64,000 nucleotides of DNA. It comes from Oceanobacter sp. 1_MG-2023. Lineage in GTDB: Bacteria; Pseudomonadota; Gammaproteobacteria; Pseudomonadales; Oceanobacteraceae. Each line of letters starts with the position of its first letter. Positions within the stretch are counted from its first letter, which is position 1. Made by a program: the position numbers and the translations under genes. The stretch covers positions 1 through 64,000 of the forward strand of contig NZ_JAUYWA010000017.1 in the NCBI RefSeq assembly GCF_030689025.1, written 5' to 3'. This document shows, one piece after another, positions 55,463 to 64,000 of the stretch. Below the pieces are notes generated by a model. It saw nothing but the letters and a program-made list of their open reading frames with translations. It ran no database searches and had not been told where the DNA came from.

Positions 55463-57169
55463 ATGAAAATTCTGACTCCCACTGGCATTGCGGCCAGCGG
55501 GTTATCACGGCGACGGTTTGTGCAAGGGTTAGCAACTGGCGTCGCCTTGGCTGGCATGGGCAATGCTCGGGCGGGATCTTTGCCTGTCAGCAACAATCCA
55601 CAAGTGCAGGTACTGACCGGCACTCAGTTTGATCTGGTGGTGAGTGAACTGGCGGTTAATTTTACCGGCAGTCGCGGCAAGGCCACGGCTATTAATGGTT
55701 CGGTTCCAGCGCCGACACTGGTGTGGCAAGAAGGCGAAACGGTCACCATCCGGGTGCGTAACGACTTGGCGGTGAGCACCTCGATTCATTGGCACGGCAT
55801 TATTCTGCCGTATCAGATGGATGGTGTGCCGGGTATCAGCTTTGCGGGGATTGCGCCGGGAGAGACCTTTGTTTATCAGTTCCAGGTACAACAGAGCGGC
55901 ACGTACTGGTATCACTCGCACTCCGGCTTTCAGGAATTAACCGGGATGTATGGCGCAATTATTGTGCGCCCGAAAGCGTCAGACCCGGTCTACTACGACC
56001 GTGATATGGCGGTGGTGCTGTCGGACTGGACTGACGAAAACCCGATGGATGTGTTCGCCAAGCTGAAAAACCAGTCGGATTATTACAACTACAGTCAGCC
56101 CACTGGGCCAGATTTTGTTCGCGACGCCAAGCGTTATGGTCTCAGCGAAGCCTTTGCCATGCGCAAAATGTGGAACGACATGCGTATGAGCCCGACCGAC
56201 CTGGCCGATACCTCTGGCGCAACCTTTACGTACCTGATGAACGGCGCAGCGCCAGCGGGTAATTGGACCGGTGTGTTCAAGCCCGGTGAACGAGTACGCC
56301 TGCGGTTTATCAATGGCTCCAGCAATACCTTTTACGATGTTCGTATTCCCGGTTTGAAGCTCACGGTCGTACAGGCGGATGGACAGGATCTGGAGCCGGT
56401 AACGGTGGACGAATTCCGTTTTGGGCCGGGTGAAACCTACGATGTCATCGTGCATCCAGCTGATGAGCCCTACACGATATTTGCCCAGAATATGGGTCGC
56501 TCCGGCTATGCTCGTGGCACCTTGTCCCCGGCATTTGGGCTCACGACAGCTGTGCCGGTGATGGATAAGCCTGAGTGGTTAACCATGGCGGACATGATGG
56601 GGGATATGTCAGGTGGCATGAATCTCGGGGCGATGGCAGCACCAGCTGCCAAGGTGCATCACGCCAGCAGTGAATATGGTCCGCAGGTGGATATGCGTGT
56701 CGATACACCGCGCACTAATCTGGATGACCCCGGTATTGGCTTGCGTAACAACGGCCGTCGCGTGTTAACTCTGGCAGACTTGCACACGTTAGGTGGTGCC
56801 ATGGACAGGCGCGATCCTGAGCGCGAAATCGAACTGCATCTGACCGGCAATATGGAACGCTACAGCTGGTCGTTTGATGGGATCGAGTTTGGACAGTCGA
56901 CTCCGGTGCATTTTCGTTATGGCGAGCGAGTGCGGGTGACACTGCATAACGACACCATGATGACTCATCCAATGCATTTGCATGGAGTCTGGAGTGAGCT
57001 GGAAAACCACCGTGGCGGGTTTCAGGCCCGCTTGCACACCATTCCGGTACAACCGTCCCAGCGTATCAGCTTTCAGGTAACGGCTGATGCCATTGGCCGC
57101 TGGGCCTGGCATTGCCACCTGATGTTCCATATGGATGCGGGGATGTTCCGCGAAGTGGTGATTGCATGA
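55463..57169 (+). CDS. copA: CopA periplasmic multicopper oxidase
   Basis: Oxidises cuprous copper in the periplasm and binds copper for detoxification. 568 aa. Tat signal with twin-arginine SRRRFVQG near residue 16, export after folding with copper. Three cupredoxin domains; copper ligands in the HWHGI, HSHSGFQ and C-terminal HCHLMFHMDAGMF motifs, and MHLHGVWSEL. A Met-rich stretch (MADMMGDMSGGMNLGAM, around residues 370-390) should bind extra copper. Start chosen by AGAGG about six bases upstream. Overlaps copB by four bases. Confidence 0.94.
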   Translation: MKILTPTGIAASGLSRRRFVQGLATGVALAGMGNARAGSLPVSNNPQVQVLTGTQFDLVVSELAVNFTGSRGKATAINGSVPAPTLVWQEGETVTIRVRNDLAVSTSIHWHGIILPYQMDGVPGISFAGIAPGETFVYQFQVQQSGTYWYHSHSGFQELTGMYGAIIVRPKASDPVYYDRDMAVVLSDWTDENPMDVFAKLKNQSDYYNYSQPTGPDFVRDAKRYGLSEAFAMRKMWNDMRMSPTDLADTSGATFTYLMNGAAPAGNWTGVFKPGERVRLRFINGSSNTFYDVRIPGLKLTVVQADGQDLEPVTVDEFRFGPGETYDVIVHPADEPYTIFAQNMGRSGYARGTLSPAFGLTTAVPVMDKPEWLTMADMMGDMSGGMNLGAMAAPAAKVHHASSEYGPQVDMRVDTPRTNLDDPGIGLRNNGRRVLTLADLHTLGGAMDRRDPEREIELHLTGNMERYSWSFDGIEFGQSTPVHFRYGERVRVTLHNDTMMTHPMHLHGVWSELENHRGGFQARLHTIPVQPSQRISFQVTADAIGRWAWHCHLMFHMDAGMFREVVIA

Positions 57170-58533
57170 AAACCAGGATCACAAACAAACCGATGGTACA
57201 GGCCTGCTGGCTTGCAGGATGGCTGCTGGCTCCGATGACGTGGGCAGAAACCCATACCATGATGTCGGGTATGGAATGCCAGGAGAGTGATGCCCATTGT
57301 GCTCACCATCAAGGTACTGATCATAGCCAGATGAGTCATGGTGAGATGAATCATGGTGAGATGAATCATGGTGAGATGAATCATGGTGAGATGAATCATG
57401 GCGAGATGAATCATGGCGAGATGAATCATGGCGAGATGAACCATAGCCAGATGAATCATGGCGAGATGAACCATGGCGAGATGAACCATGGCGAGATGAA
57501 CCATGGCGAGATGAACCATGGCGAGATGAACCATGGCGAGATGAACCATGGCGAGATGAATCATGGCGAGATGAATCATGGTGAGATGAATCATGGTGAG
57601 ATGAATCATGGTGAGATGAATCATGGTGAGATGAATCATGGTGAGATGAATCATGGCGAGATGAACCATAGCCAGATGAACCATAGCCAGATGAATCATG
57701 GCGAGATGAATCATGGCGAGATGAATCATGGCGAGATGAATCATGGCGAGATGAATCATGGCGAGATGAATCATGGCGAGATGAATCATGGTGAGATGAA
57801 TATGCAAGGTGGAACAGCACCTGCTGATGCACGTGATCCTCATGCCTACTCGGGCGGCTACACGTTGACCTCAGGTCCTTACGCGATGTCAGGGGATCGG
57901 CAGCTACGTCTGGCCGACGAGCATCACTTCTCGGCATTGATCATCGACCAGTTCGAATGGGCGCAGCACGATGGTTCAACCTCCTCACGATTGGGTGGCG
58001 AATACTGGTATGGCACCACATGGGATCGGGCTGTGGTACAACTCGATGGCGAACACCAGCAAGGTGACACCGAGGCCGAGTTAGGCTTGTATTGGCGTCA
58101 TGCGGTGACCGCTTTCTGGAATACCCAGCTTGGTGTGCGGTATGACACTACGCCGGAGCGGTCTCGGTACTGGGTCGGTGCCGGGTTTCAAGGGTTGGCT
58201 CCTTACTGGCTGGAGAGCCAGGCGATGGTGTTTGTGGGCGAGCAGGGCATTACCCGGTTGGAGCTGGAGACCGAATACGATCTGCTGCTGACCCAGCGCT
58301 GGATTCTCGGACTGGAAGGGAAATTAACAGCCGCTGGCAAACGAGATCCACAAGATACGTTTGCCCAAGGCCTGAATGACACACAGTTCAGTGGCCGCTT
58401 TCGTTATGAATTCAGTCGTCAGTTCGCACCGTATGTCGGGGTTGAACGTCGTCATGTTTATGGTGCAACGGCAGATATATTGGGTGAGTCTGCGGCCACA
58501 GAGTGGCTGCTGGGTGTGAAAGCCTGGTTTTAA
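57166..58533 (+). CDS. copB: CopB outer-membrane copper protein with large Met/His repeat array
   Basis: 455 aa. Signal peptide, then a Met/His-rich region, then a C-terminal CopB beta-barrel domain (about residues 220-455; DRQLRLADEHHFSALIIDQF, WRHAVTAFWNTQLGVRYDTT). The array consists of 31 tandem pentapeptides (mostly MNHGE, plus MNHSQ and one MSHGE), residues about 56-210, far longer than the copper-binding motifs of typical CopB. It overlaps copA (ATGA) and acts with it to bind copper outside the cytoplasm. Array length could vary between strains because the DNA repeats are near-identical. Confidence 0.92.
   Translation: MKTRITNKPMVQACWLAGWLLAPMTWAETHTMMSGMECQESDAHCAHHQGTDHSQMSHGEMNHGEMNHGEMNHGEMNHGEMNHGEMNHGEMNHSQMNHGEMNHGEMNHGEMNHGEMNHGEMNHGEMNHGEMNHGEMNHGEMNHGEMNHGEMNHGEMNHGEMNHGEMNHSQMNHSQMNHGEMNHGEMNHGEMNHGEMNHGEMNHGEMNHGEMNMQGGTAPADARDPHAYSGGYTLTSGPYAMSGDRQLRLADEHHFSALIIDQFEWAQHDGSTSSRLGGEYWYGTTWDRAVVQLDGEHQQGDTEAELGLYWRHAVTAFWNTQLGVRYDTTPERSRYWVGAGFQGLAPYWLESQAMVFVGEQGITRLELETEYDLLLTQRWILGLEGKLTAAGKRDPQDTFAQGLNDTQFSGRFRYEFSRQFAPYVGVERRHVYGATADILGESAATEWLLGVKAWF
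57331..57795 (+). repeat. 31-unit, 15-base tandem repeat inside copB
   Basis: Consensus ATGAAYCATGGYGAG. Thirty-one units in frame: 27 MNHGE, 3 MNHSQ (ATGAACCATAGCCAG) and 1 MSHGE (ATGAGTCATGGTGAG). Synonymous variants are in blocks: units 10-15 are all ATGAACCATGGCGAG and units 17-21 all ATGAATCATGGTGAG. That pattern points to recent local duplication. The preceding five codons (TDHSQ, 57316) look like a decayed unit. Confidence 0.95.
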
Positions 58534-58765
58534 ATGTGTCTGGCTGGTTTGCCTGTGTCTGTGCTGGTTTGTGAATAGTCCACCGATGACCTTTGAACGT
58601 CATTGGCGCAATGTAGGATGATCCTTGGTGTGGCTGTGGTCTGGTAACAAATACTGCTTGCGGTGTTTTCCTGTTTACGGCTGTTTCTCGGTTTACGGCT
58701 ATGCTGATAAATAGCCGATGTAGATTTCAGACCTCTGGTTGGCGCCGGATTTTTCAGGATTGACT
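58534..58765. other. Upstream region of cheR
   Basis: Contains GTTTACGGCT twice and a CGGCTAT/ATAGCCG hairpin near 58697. No gene. Confidence 0.4.
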
Positions 58766-59587
58766 ATGACATTCCAGATCACAGCGAATGAATACCGACG
58801 GTTTCAAGATATGCTGGAGCAGTCCAGTGGCATTGTGCTTGGAGACGGCAAGGATTATTTACTCAGCAGTCGCCTGAAGCAATTACTGGCCCAGCAGCAA
58901 TTGGGCTCGATTACTGCGTTGCTGGATAGCCTCGACGGCGACCAGCGTTTGCAGGAAAAAGTCATCGAAGCCATGGCCACCCACGAAACACAGTGGTTTC
59001 GGGATGATTCCCCTTATCGGGTATTCCGCGAACGTTTGTTGCCAGAACTGGCGGCGTTACGTCGGCCGCTGAGGTTGTGGTCTGCGGCCTGTTCGTCGGG
59101 GCAGGAACCTTATTCATTGAGTATCGAAATCGAGGAATTTCGCCAGCGTTCACCGGGCCGTCTGGCGGGCGGGGAGCAGATTCTGGCGACGGATATTTCC
59201 CAGGCGGTGCTGACGCAGGCGAAGGACGGCGTTTATCCGTCATTGGCCATGACTCGCGGCATGCCAGAGCCATACTGGCGCCAGTATTTTCAGCCACTGG
59301 CAGAAGGGCGCTGGCGGTTGGATTCGCGTATCAAGCAGCGGGTCGAGTTTCGCCAACACAATTTGCAGCATGGTTTTGACGGGCTGGGTCGCTTCGATGT
59401 GATTTATTGCCGCAATGTGCTGATTTATTTTGCAGCGAAGTTGCAGCTGGATTTGATCAAACGCCTGCATGGCAGCCTGAACCCGCAGGGTTATCTGGTG
59501 CTTGGGGTGTCCGAGCAGGTGCAGAATCTGAGGGAGTATTTCGAGACGGTGCCCTGCCACCCGGGGGTGATCTATCGGGCACGTTAA
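58766..59587 (+). CDS. cheR: Chemotaxis protein methyltransferase CheR
   Basis: Adds SAM-derived methyl groups to glutamates of chemoreceptors, adjusting sensitivity. 273 aa: N-terminal helical domain (FQITANEYRRFQDMLEQSSG) and SAM-binding domain (WSAACSSGQEPYSLSIEIEE, FDVIYCRNVLIYFAAKLQ). AGGA six bases upstream supports this ATG over one nine codons earlier. No other chemotaxis genes are nearby; solitary cheR genes often serve non-flagellar (Wsp-like or type IV pilus) systems. Confidence 0.92.
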   Translation: MTFQITANEYRRFQDMLEQSSGIVLGDGKDYLLSSRLKQLLAQQQLGSITALLDSLDGDQRLQEKVIEAMATHETQWFRDDSPYRVFRERLLPELAALRRPLRLWSAACSSGQEPYSLSIEIEEFRQRSPGRLAGGEQILATDISQAVLTQAKDGVYPSLAMTRGMPEPYWRQYFQPLAEGRWRLDSRIKQRVEFRQHNLQHGFDGLGRFDVIYCRNVLIYFAAKLQLDLIKRLHGSLNPQGYLVLGVSEQVQNLREYFETVPCHPGVIYRAR

Positions 59588-59595
59588 TCGGTCGG

Positions 59596-60105
59596 TCAGG
59601 GGATAGGCAATGACAAGGTCATATCATGCCAGTGCAAGCCACCGTGGTTGGAGGCGGACTCTGACTGGTAGATAAACCCGCAACGCTGGTAAAAACGGAT
59701 GTGATGGCTGCGGCACATCAGGTGAATCCGTTGCTTGCGGAGACGGCGCATATGCTCAATGTAATTGAGGAGCAAGGTGCGGCCCCAGCCATGGCGTTGC
59801 CAGACCGGGTGAATCACCACCGACATCACAACGTTCTCCGGGCCTTCCGGGTCGTGGCCAAGCAACTGCTTGAAGTGTTCGTCGTCCATGGCGACCTTGA
59901 AGCAGCAACCGGAGTTTACAAAGCCAATGATGGCGCCAGCCAGCTCCAGTACCAGAAATCCTTGCGGATACTGCTCAATGCGCCGCTGGATGGTCTCCAG
60001 CGTGGCGGCTTCATCCCCTTCGTAAGCGCTGCGTTCAATGGCAAAACAGGCGCTGGCATCGGCCGCTTGTGCCAGTCGTATACGGTAATCGGTATGGACG
60101 TACAT
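59596..60105 (-). CDS. GNAT family N-acetyltransferase
   Basis: 169 aa acyl-CoA N-acyltransferase fold; the acceptor (amine, peptide or antibiotic) is unknown. The acetyl-CoA motif is VMSVVIHPVWQRHGWGRTLL, with a later IRFYQRCGFI strand. Start at MYVHTDYRIRLA, with GGAG six bases upstream, is preferred over one seven codons earlier. Downstream of yacL with a 29-base gap, so probably co-transcribed. It converges with cheR. Confidence 0.8.
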   Translation of the reverse strand: MYVHTDYRIRLAQAADASACFAIERSAYEGDEAATLETIQRRIEQYPQGFLVLELAGAIIGFVNSGCCFKVAMDDEHFKQLLGHDPEGPENVVMSVVIHPVWQRHGWGRTLLLNYIEHMRRLRKQRIHLMCRSHHIRFYQRCGFIYQSESASNHGGLHWHDMTLSLPIP

Positions 60106-60134
60106 GGTGACTCCAGAAATCGACAATGGTCAGC

Positions 60135-60497
60135 TCAGCTGGCGATAAATTCTTTCCAGGCTTGCAGCAGCTCAATAAAGTCTTCCAGCCCGCAGCCTGT
60201 GGTCAGGTCGTAATCATGCAGGATCAGGTCCTCTTCCAGATCCAGGTCTTCGTCGTACAGCAGCGTGTTGGAGGCCAGATCGACTTCATGTTGGGTCATT
60301 TTCAGAATGGTTTCTTTGCCCTGCCAGCGATAATCCCGCAAACCACCGGATTGCAGTAATTCTGCAGTGGTGATCAGTGCGCGCAGGTGTTTCAGATCGT
60401 CGCCTATTTCGTCGGTTAGCCAATGGCTAAGCAAAGAATGTTCTTCATCAAGGCGGGCGACAGGCTTGTTGCCTTCAAACCAGAATTCGTAGTCCAA
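60135..60497 (-). CDS. yacL: YacL/UPF0231 family protein
   Basis: 120 aa. The opening MDYEFWFEGNKPVARLDEEH and the acidic end (DLTTGCGLEDFIELLQAWKE) match E. coli YacL in length and layout, though the middle is diverged. Function is unknown. It is followed by the GNAT gene and separated from rnt by a terminator. Confidence 0.78.
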   Translation of the reverse strand: MDYEFWFEGNKPVARLDEEHSLLSHWLTDEIGDDLKHLRALITTAELLQSGGLRDYRWQGKETILKMTQHEVDLASNTLLYDEDLDLEEDLILHDYDLTTGCGLEDFIELLQAWKEFIAS

Positions 60498-60584
60498 GGG
60501 GAAATCTCATATTGCGTGCAAGAGTGAAACATCAACACATTCAGGTTGCTGCAGCGTGATGGTCGCAACCCATCGGGCTTCACC

Positions 60585-60616
60585 AAAAACGCCGCTGATC
60601 ATGACCAGCGGCGTTT
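60585..60616 (-). terminator. Terminator after rnt
   Basis: On the minus strand AACGCCGCTG and CAGCGGCGTT form a 10-bp stem around eight bases, followed by five T residues. Confidence 0.8.
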
Positions 60617-60620
60617 GGTA

Positions 60621-61301
60621 TCAGTCTGACAACTCGGTACCGGGTTTAATGTCCAAGGGCCAACCGCCCAGATCCTTGTAGCGATTGACGATAAAACAGA
60701 ACAGCTCAGCGGTTTTCCAGGTGTCGTAGGCGGCACTGTGGGCGGCGCTGTTGTCAAAATCGAGCCCGGCGGTCAGGCAGCTTTTGGCCAGTACGGTTTG
60801 TCCGAGTGAGATAGCCGCAATCGAAGCGGTATCAAAGGACGAAAACGGATGAAACGGGTCACGCTTGATGTCGTTACGCTCAATTGCAGCACGCAAAAAG
60901 GCGTGATCAAAGTGCGCGTTATGGCCCACCAGTACCGCTCGATTGCAGCCGTAGTGTTTGATCTCACGACGAATCACCTGGAACATATTGGTCAGTACGT
61001 CGATTTCAAATTCGGCATCACGTTCAGGGTCGAACGGATCGATGCCGGTAAAATCGAGGGCTTCCTTTTCCAGGTTGGCACCGTCGAACGGATGCACTTC
61101 CGCTGCCAGCGTCTGGTCGGGGTGAATATAGCCTTCGTCGTCCATGCGCAGGGTGACCATGGCAATTTCGAGCAGGGCGTCGGTGTCGGAATTAAATCCC
61201 CCGGTTTCCACATCCACGACCACGGGCAAAAAGCCGCGGAAGCGTTGGGCCATTGGGGTTTTTTCCTGCTTGTCGCCGTTTCCAGCGGGAGTTGTACTCA
61301 T
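60621..61301 (-). CDS. rnt: Ribonuclease T
   Basis: DEDD exoribonuclease trimming 3' ends of tRNA, 5S and 23S rRNA. 226 aa. Exonuclease motifs: [20 protein letters not shown] (first Asp-x-Glu), [12 protein letters not shown], and [16 protein letters not shown]. It lies 14 bases after pyrC on the same strand. Confidence 0.95.
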   Translation of the reverse strand: MSTTPAGNGDKQEKTPMAQRFRGFLPVVVDVETGGFNSDTDALLEIAMVTLRMDDEGYIHPDQTLAAEVHPFDGANLEKEALDFTGIDPFDPERDAEFEIDVLTNMFQVIRREIKHYGCNRAVLVGHNAHFDHAFLRAAIERNDIKRDPFHPFSSFDTASIAAISLGQTVLAKSCLTAGLDFDNSAAHSAAYDTWKTAELFCFIVNRYKDLGGWPLDIKPGTELSD

Positions 61302-61315
61302 CCTAAGCCTTATCT

Positions 61316-62353
61316 TCAGGAGTTTTGCAGTTGCCAGCGCAGGGTTTCACCCGCACGCAATGGCACAATGATATCGTTGCCAAATGGCATCTCGCCAGGT
61401 ACCTGCCACTCGGATTTCACCAGGGTGATGGTGTCTTCGTTGCGCGGCAGATTGTAAAAATCGGGGCCGTGATGGCTGGCAAAGCCTTCCAGGTTTTCCA
61501 GCACACCGAGGTCTTCAAAAATTTCGGCGTACAGTTCAATCGCAGCATAAGCGCTATAGCAACCGGCGCAACCACAGGCACTTTCTTTGGCGCCTCTGGC
61601 ATGGGGAGCACTGTCGGTGCCGAGAAAAAACTGCGGGCTGCCAGAAACCACGGCGTCTTGCAGCGCTTGCTGGTGGATATTGCGTTTCAGTATCGGCAAA
61701 CAATAAAAATGTGGCTTGATGCCACCAACCAGCATGTGATTACGATTATAGGCCAGATGCTGCACGGTAATGGTTGCGGCGACGTTATCGCCCTGGCTTT
61801 GCACAAACTCAGCCGCTTCTTTGGTGGTGATATGTTCCACCACCAGACTCAGGGCGCTGTGCTTGCTGGCCAGTGGGGCCAATACGGTGTCGAGAAAGGC
61901 TTTTTCGCGGTCAAAGATATCCACATCGCTGTGGGTGACTTCGCCGTGTACCAGCAGCTTCATATCGTTTTCAGCCAGTGCCGCACAGACCTCGTCGAGC
62001 TTGCCCAGATCGGTCACACCGGAAGCCGAGTTGGTGGTTGCACCTGCCGGATACAGTTTGGCCGCGACAATATGACCTGCGGCTTTGGCGGCGCTGATCA
62101 TGTCGGGGGTGGTGTTATCGGTCAGGTAAAGCACCATCAGAGGGTCAAAGTGGGAATCCCCGGCCTGGGCCAGAATACGCGCACGGTACGCCAGTGCCTG
62201 TTCAGCATCCATGACGGGCGGTTGCAGATTCGGCATGATGATCGCTCGTTTCATCACCCGGGCGGTAGCCGGTACCGTGTGTTGCAGTACCTCACCATCG
62301 CGAACGTGCAAATGCCAGTCGTCTGGGCGAGTGATCGTCAAGCGGTCGGTCAT
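61316..62353 (-). CDS. pyrC: Dihydroorotase (short, class II type)
   Basis: Zinc enzyme closing carbamoyl-aspartate to dihydroorotate in pyrimidine synthesis. 345 aa. DWHLHVRDG has the zinc-binding His-x-His; [17 protein letters not shown] carries the bridging lysine; VHGEVTH and [16 protein letters not shown] (aspartate) are also present. This is the E. coli PyrC-type length. Probably co-transcribed with rnt. Confidence 0.97.
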   Translation of the reverse strand: MTDRLTITRPDDWHLHVRDGEVLQHTVPATARVMKRAIIMPNLQPPVMDAEQALAYRARILAQAGDSHFDPLMVLYLTDNTTPDMISAAKAAGHIVAAKLYPAGATTNSASGVTDLGKLDEVCAALAENDMKLLVHGEVTHSDVDIFDREKAFLDTVLAPLASKHSALSLVVEHITTKEAAEFVQSQGDNVAATITVQHLAYNRNHMLVGGIKPHFYCLPILKRNIHQQALQDAVVSGSPQFFLGTDSAPHARGAKESACGCAGCYSAYAAIELYAEIFEDLGVLENLEGFASHHGPDFYNLPRNEDTITLVKSEWQVPGEMPFGNDIIVPLRAGETLRWQLQNS

Positions 62354-62540
62354 GAGGTTTCCTTCTGTGCATCTTGGTGATGTTGCCCAGCGTAACGGCT
62401 GGCAACCGAATTCCGGATTGGCAGAAGCCAGGCTGACAAACGAATCCGGCAGACATAAATATTAGCCCGGTATTGTAACGCAACCGTTTTTTTACTGCTT
62501 GGCTTTGTGGGTTCAACATCCTGCCGGGTTGTGTAGAGAG

Positions 62541-63737
62541 TCAGTGTTTTTTTATCAAGGTTTCATTCATCCGTGATGCCATCACATACAGCCCAATCAA
62601 CCCGGTGGCGGCAATCAGCTGTGAGCACAATAACAGGCTGCCAACGGTGAGGATGGCGCTGATAGCCAGTGGTGCCGCTGCCTGGCCGGAATCGGACACC
62701 AGTTTCCAGACGCCCATAAAGCGGGCGCGGCCGGTGGTGGGGGCGAAGTCGGAGCCAAGTACCATCACCAGCCCGGCACTGACACCGTTGGCAAAACCGA
62801 TCAGCAGGGCACTGAGCAACAGACCAAGGTAGCTGTCGGCCCAGCCGAGAGCGGCGAGACCACAGGCAAACAGCAGCAGACTGGGGGCAGCAGCGGCCTT
62901 GCGTCCCCAGCGATCCATAATGATGCCTGCCGGAATAAACATCAGGCTGTCCATCAGTGCAGCGGCGGCCACCACCAGACCGATTTCGGCCACCGACAGC
63001 CCAATGGCGTTACCCGCCAGGGGTAATAACACCACTCGGCCAGCACGCATGAATTGCAGTGAAATCATTGCCAGGCCGGCACTGAGAAACGCCTGACGGT
63101 GATCGGTCAGCACGTGCATGATGGCGACCAGGCTATGGGGGGTACGGTTTACCTCGGGTTCGCCACGGTCGGCGGATACCAGCACCACCAGTAACGACAG
63201 CAGGCATAGCAGTACCAGCACCACAAAGGTAGCCTGATAACCAAACTGCACGGCGGCCAGGCCGCCCAATGCCGGGCCGAGCAGGGAGCCAATCCGCATG
63301 GCGCCGGCCATCAGTGAAATTGCCCGGCCCCGCTGGTGCACCGGTGCGCGGCTGGTGACGTACGATTGTCGCCCGATTAAAGAAAACGACATGCCGATGC
63401 CAGCGATAACACCGCCCAGCCCCAGCAGCAGGGGTGTTTCGGTCAGTGTCATCAGGCTGTAGCCGATGACGTAGCCAGCGGCCCCGAGCATCAGGCAGGT
63501 TTTGTCACCCCAGCGTCCGGCGACGATACCGGCAGGAATATCGCCTGCCAGCTGGCCAATGCCGCGAGTGGCCATCATCAGGGCGGCGATGGCTGGACTG
63601 TAACCCAGCTCCAGCACGTACAGCGGTAACAGCACCAGAATGGCGGTTTGTGCCGTGGCGGTTAAAAAACCCGGCAGATAAACCGGCCAGAACAGGCTGG
63701 TAAGTAGCAGGCGCAGTGAGGGGGCTGGTGTTGTCAC
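62541..63737 (-). CDS. MFS transporter
   Basis: 398 aa, 12 predicted helices, two repeats of six, with the motif-A-like GIVAGRWGDKTCLMLGA between helices 2 and 3 and again GIIMDRWGRKAAAAPSLL. The substrate is unknown. It is divergent from rpe across about 190 bases. Confidence 0.83.
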   Translation of the reverse strand: MTTPAPSLRLLLTSLFWPVYLPGFLTATAQTAILVLLPLYVLELGYSPAIAALMMATRGIGQLAGDIPAGIVAGRWGDKTCLMLGAAGYVIGYSLMTLTETPLLLGLGGVIAGIGMSFSLIGRQSYVTSRAPVHQRGRAISLMAGAMRIGSLLGPALGGLAAVQFGYQATFVVLVLLCLLSLLVVLVSADRGEPEVNRTPHSLVAIMHVLTDHRQAFLSAGLAMISLQFMRAGRVVLLPLAGNAIGLSVAEIGLVVAAAALMDSLMFIPAGIIMDRWGRKAAAAPSLLLFACGLAALGWADSYLGLLLSALLIGFANGVSAGLVMVLGSDFAPTTGRARFMGVWKLVSDSGQAAAPLAISAILTVGSLLLCSQLIAATGLIGLYVMASRMNETLIKKH

Positions 63738-63924
63738 AAAAGGCTCTCGTTGAAAATCGCTCGAGAGTCTAACGGCGCGCTACTAAAGTATAAACCGCTG
63801 ATTGGACAACGGCTTGTTGCTCACCGCACAGCCAGTGAATGATGTGGTCACCGAGACAGGCTGCAAAAGCGCTTCCCACCGCTTACAATGGCTGCTTGTT
63901 CATTATCCGGTGTTTATCCTGACC

Positions 63925-64000
63925 ATGCGTGATTTTCTGATTGCCCCTTCAATTCTTTCTGCTGATTTTGCCCGTCTGGGAGAGGATGTTGCCGCTGTGC
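63925..64000 (+). CDS. rpe: Ribulose-phosphate 3-epimerase (start only)
   Basis: Only the first 25 codons are in the window: MRDFLIAPSILSADFARLGE, the standard N-terminus including the APSILSADF motif. The enzyme interconverts ribulose- and xylulose-5-phosphate in the pentose pathway. Truncated by the window edge, not broken. Confidence 0.93.
   Translation, partial: MRDFLIAPSILSADFARLGEDVAAV

Noticed and set aside
57331-57795. Possible CRISPR-like array
   Set aside because: Units are 15 bases, contiguous without spacers, and encode peptide repeats.
57073-57937. Long minus-strand reading frames full of repeated MIHLA- and SRHDS-like pentapeptides
   Set aside because: They are the mirror of the 15-base copB repeat, whose length is a multiple of three, so all frames stay open. 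No ribosome-binding sites, and the plus-strand frame is a known family.
61325-62380. 351-codon plus-strand frame opposite pyrC
   Set aside because: Shadow frame over a clear dihydroorotase gene.

Overview
This 64 kb window is bacterial chromosome from a gammaproteobacterium. The gene set and order (proA-nadD-rsfS-rlmH-mrdA-mrdB-mltB-rlpA; dacA-ybeD-lipB-lipA; rpsP-rimM-trmD-rplS; pyrC-rnt), a DUF3549 gene, a CcoM-like cbb3-oxidase microprotein with FNR/Anr boxes, and moderate GC content point to the Pseudomonadales/Oceanospirillales group, probably an aquatic or marine genus. The genus cannot be fixed from the sequence alone. No rRNA, CRISPR array, insertion sequence or intact prophage was seen. 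One tRNA (Arg, anticodon CCT) is present.

Layout. 0-2.5 kb: a GT4 glycosyltransferase, an unknown small protein, and a 39-codon CcoM-like gene behind two FNR boxes. 2.5-10.1 kb (minus strand): a tightly packed operon for proline and NAD synthesis, ribosome silencing and maturation, and the rod-shape peptidoglycan machinery. 10.2-15.4 kb: two membrane proteins with degenerate GGDEF domains, small conserved proteins (DUF3549, YchJ) and orphan hypotheticals. 15.5-18.6 kb: tandem alkaline phosphatases, one predicted lipoprotein and one soluble periplasmic. 18.8-22 kb: dacA-ybeD-lipB-lipA. 22-28 kb: mltF and purL. 28-31.5 kb: a SHOCT-tailed exported protein and an EmrAB-type efflux pair. 31.6-34.9 kb: the rpsP-rimM-trmD-rplS operon and a lipoprotein-like DsbC. 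34.9-36.0 kb: a 1.1 kb AT-rich non-coding block between convergent genes, carrying four perfect DnaA boxes and several near matches. 36-42.3 kb: truC, a CPA2 antiporter, a LOG protein, a PIN-PhoH ATPase and trxB. 42.6-48.3 kb: a large PAS-GGDEF-EAL protein and a Fur-controlled exbB-exbD-exbD-tonB operon. 48.6-51 kb: a MocR-type regulator divergent from a membrane protein. 51-53.1 kb: a small accessory patch (papain-like protein, antitoxin with a wrecked PIN toxin, phased direct repeats, tRNA-Arg). 53.2-58.5 kb: a copper island, copRS divergent from copAB, where CopB carries a 31-unit Met/His pentapeptide array. 58.8-64 kb: cheR, a GNAT acetyltransferase, yacL, rnt, pyrC, an MFS transporter and the start of rpe.

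How the parts fit. Most of the window is housekeeping. The cell-wall genes (mrdA, mrdB, mltB, rlpA, dacA, mltF) act together on rod-shape growth and peptidoglycan turnover. The copper genes form a sensor-effector unit around one large shared palindrome. The exb/tonB operon has a Fur box inside its promoter spacer. The most unusual material is the DnaA-box block at 34.9-36.0 kb, which looks like a replication origin or a DnaA-titration/reactivation locus. Next in interest are the CopB array, the twin degenerate GGDEF proteins and the decayed toxin next to an intact antitoxin. All assignments come from reading the sequence; no database search was run.
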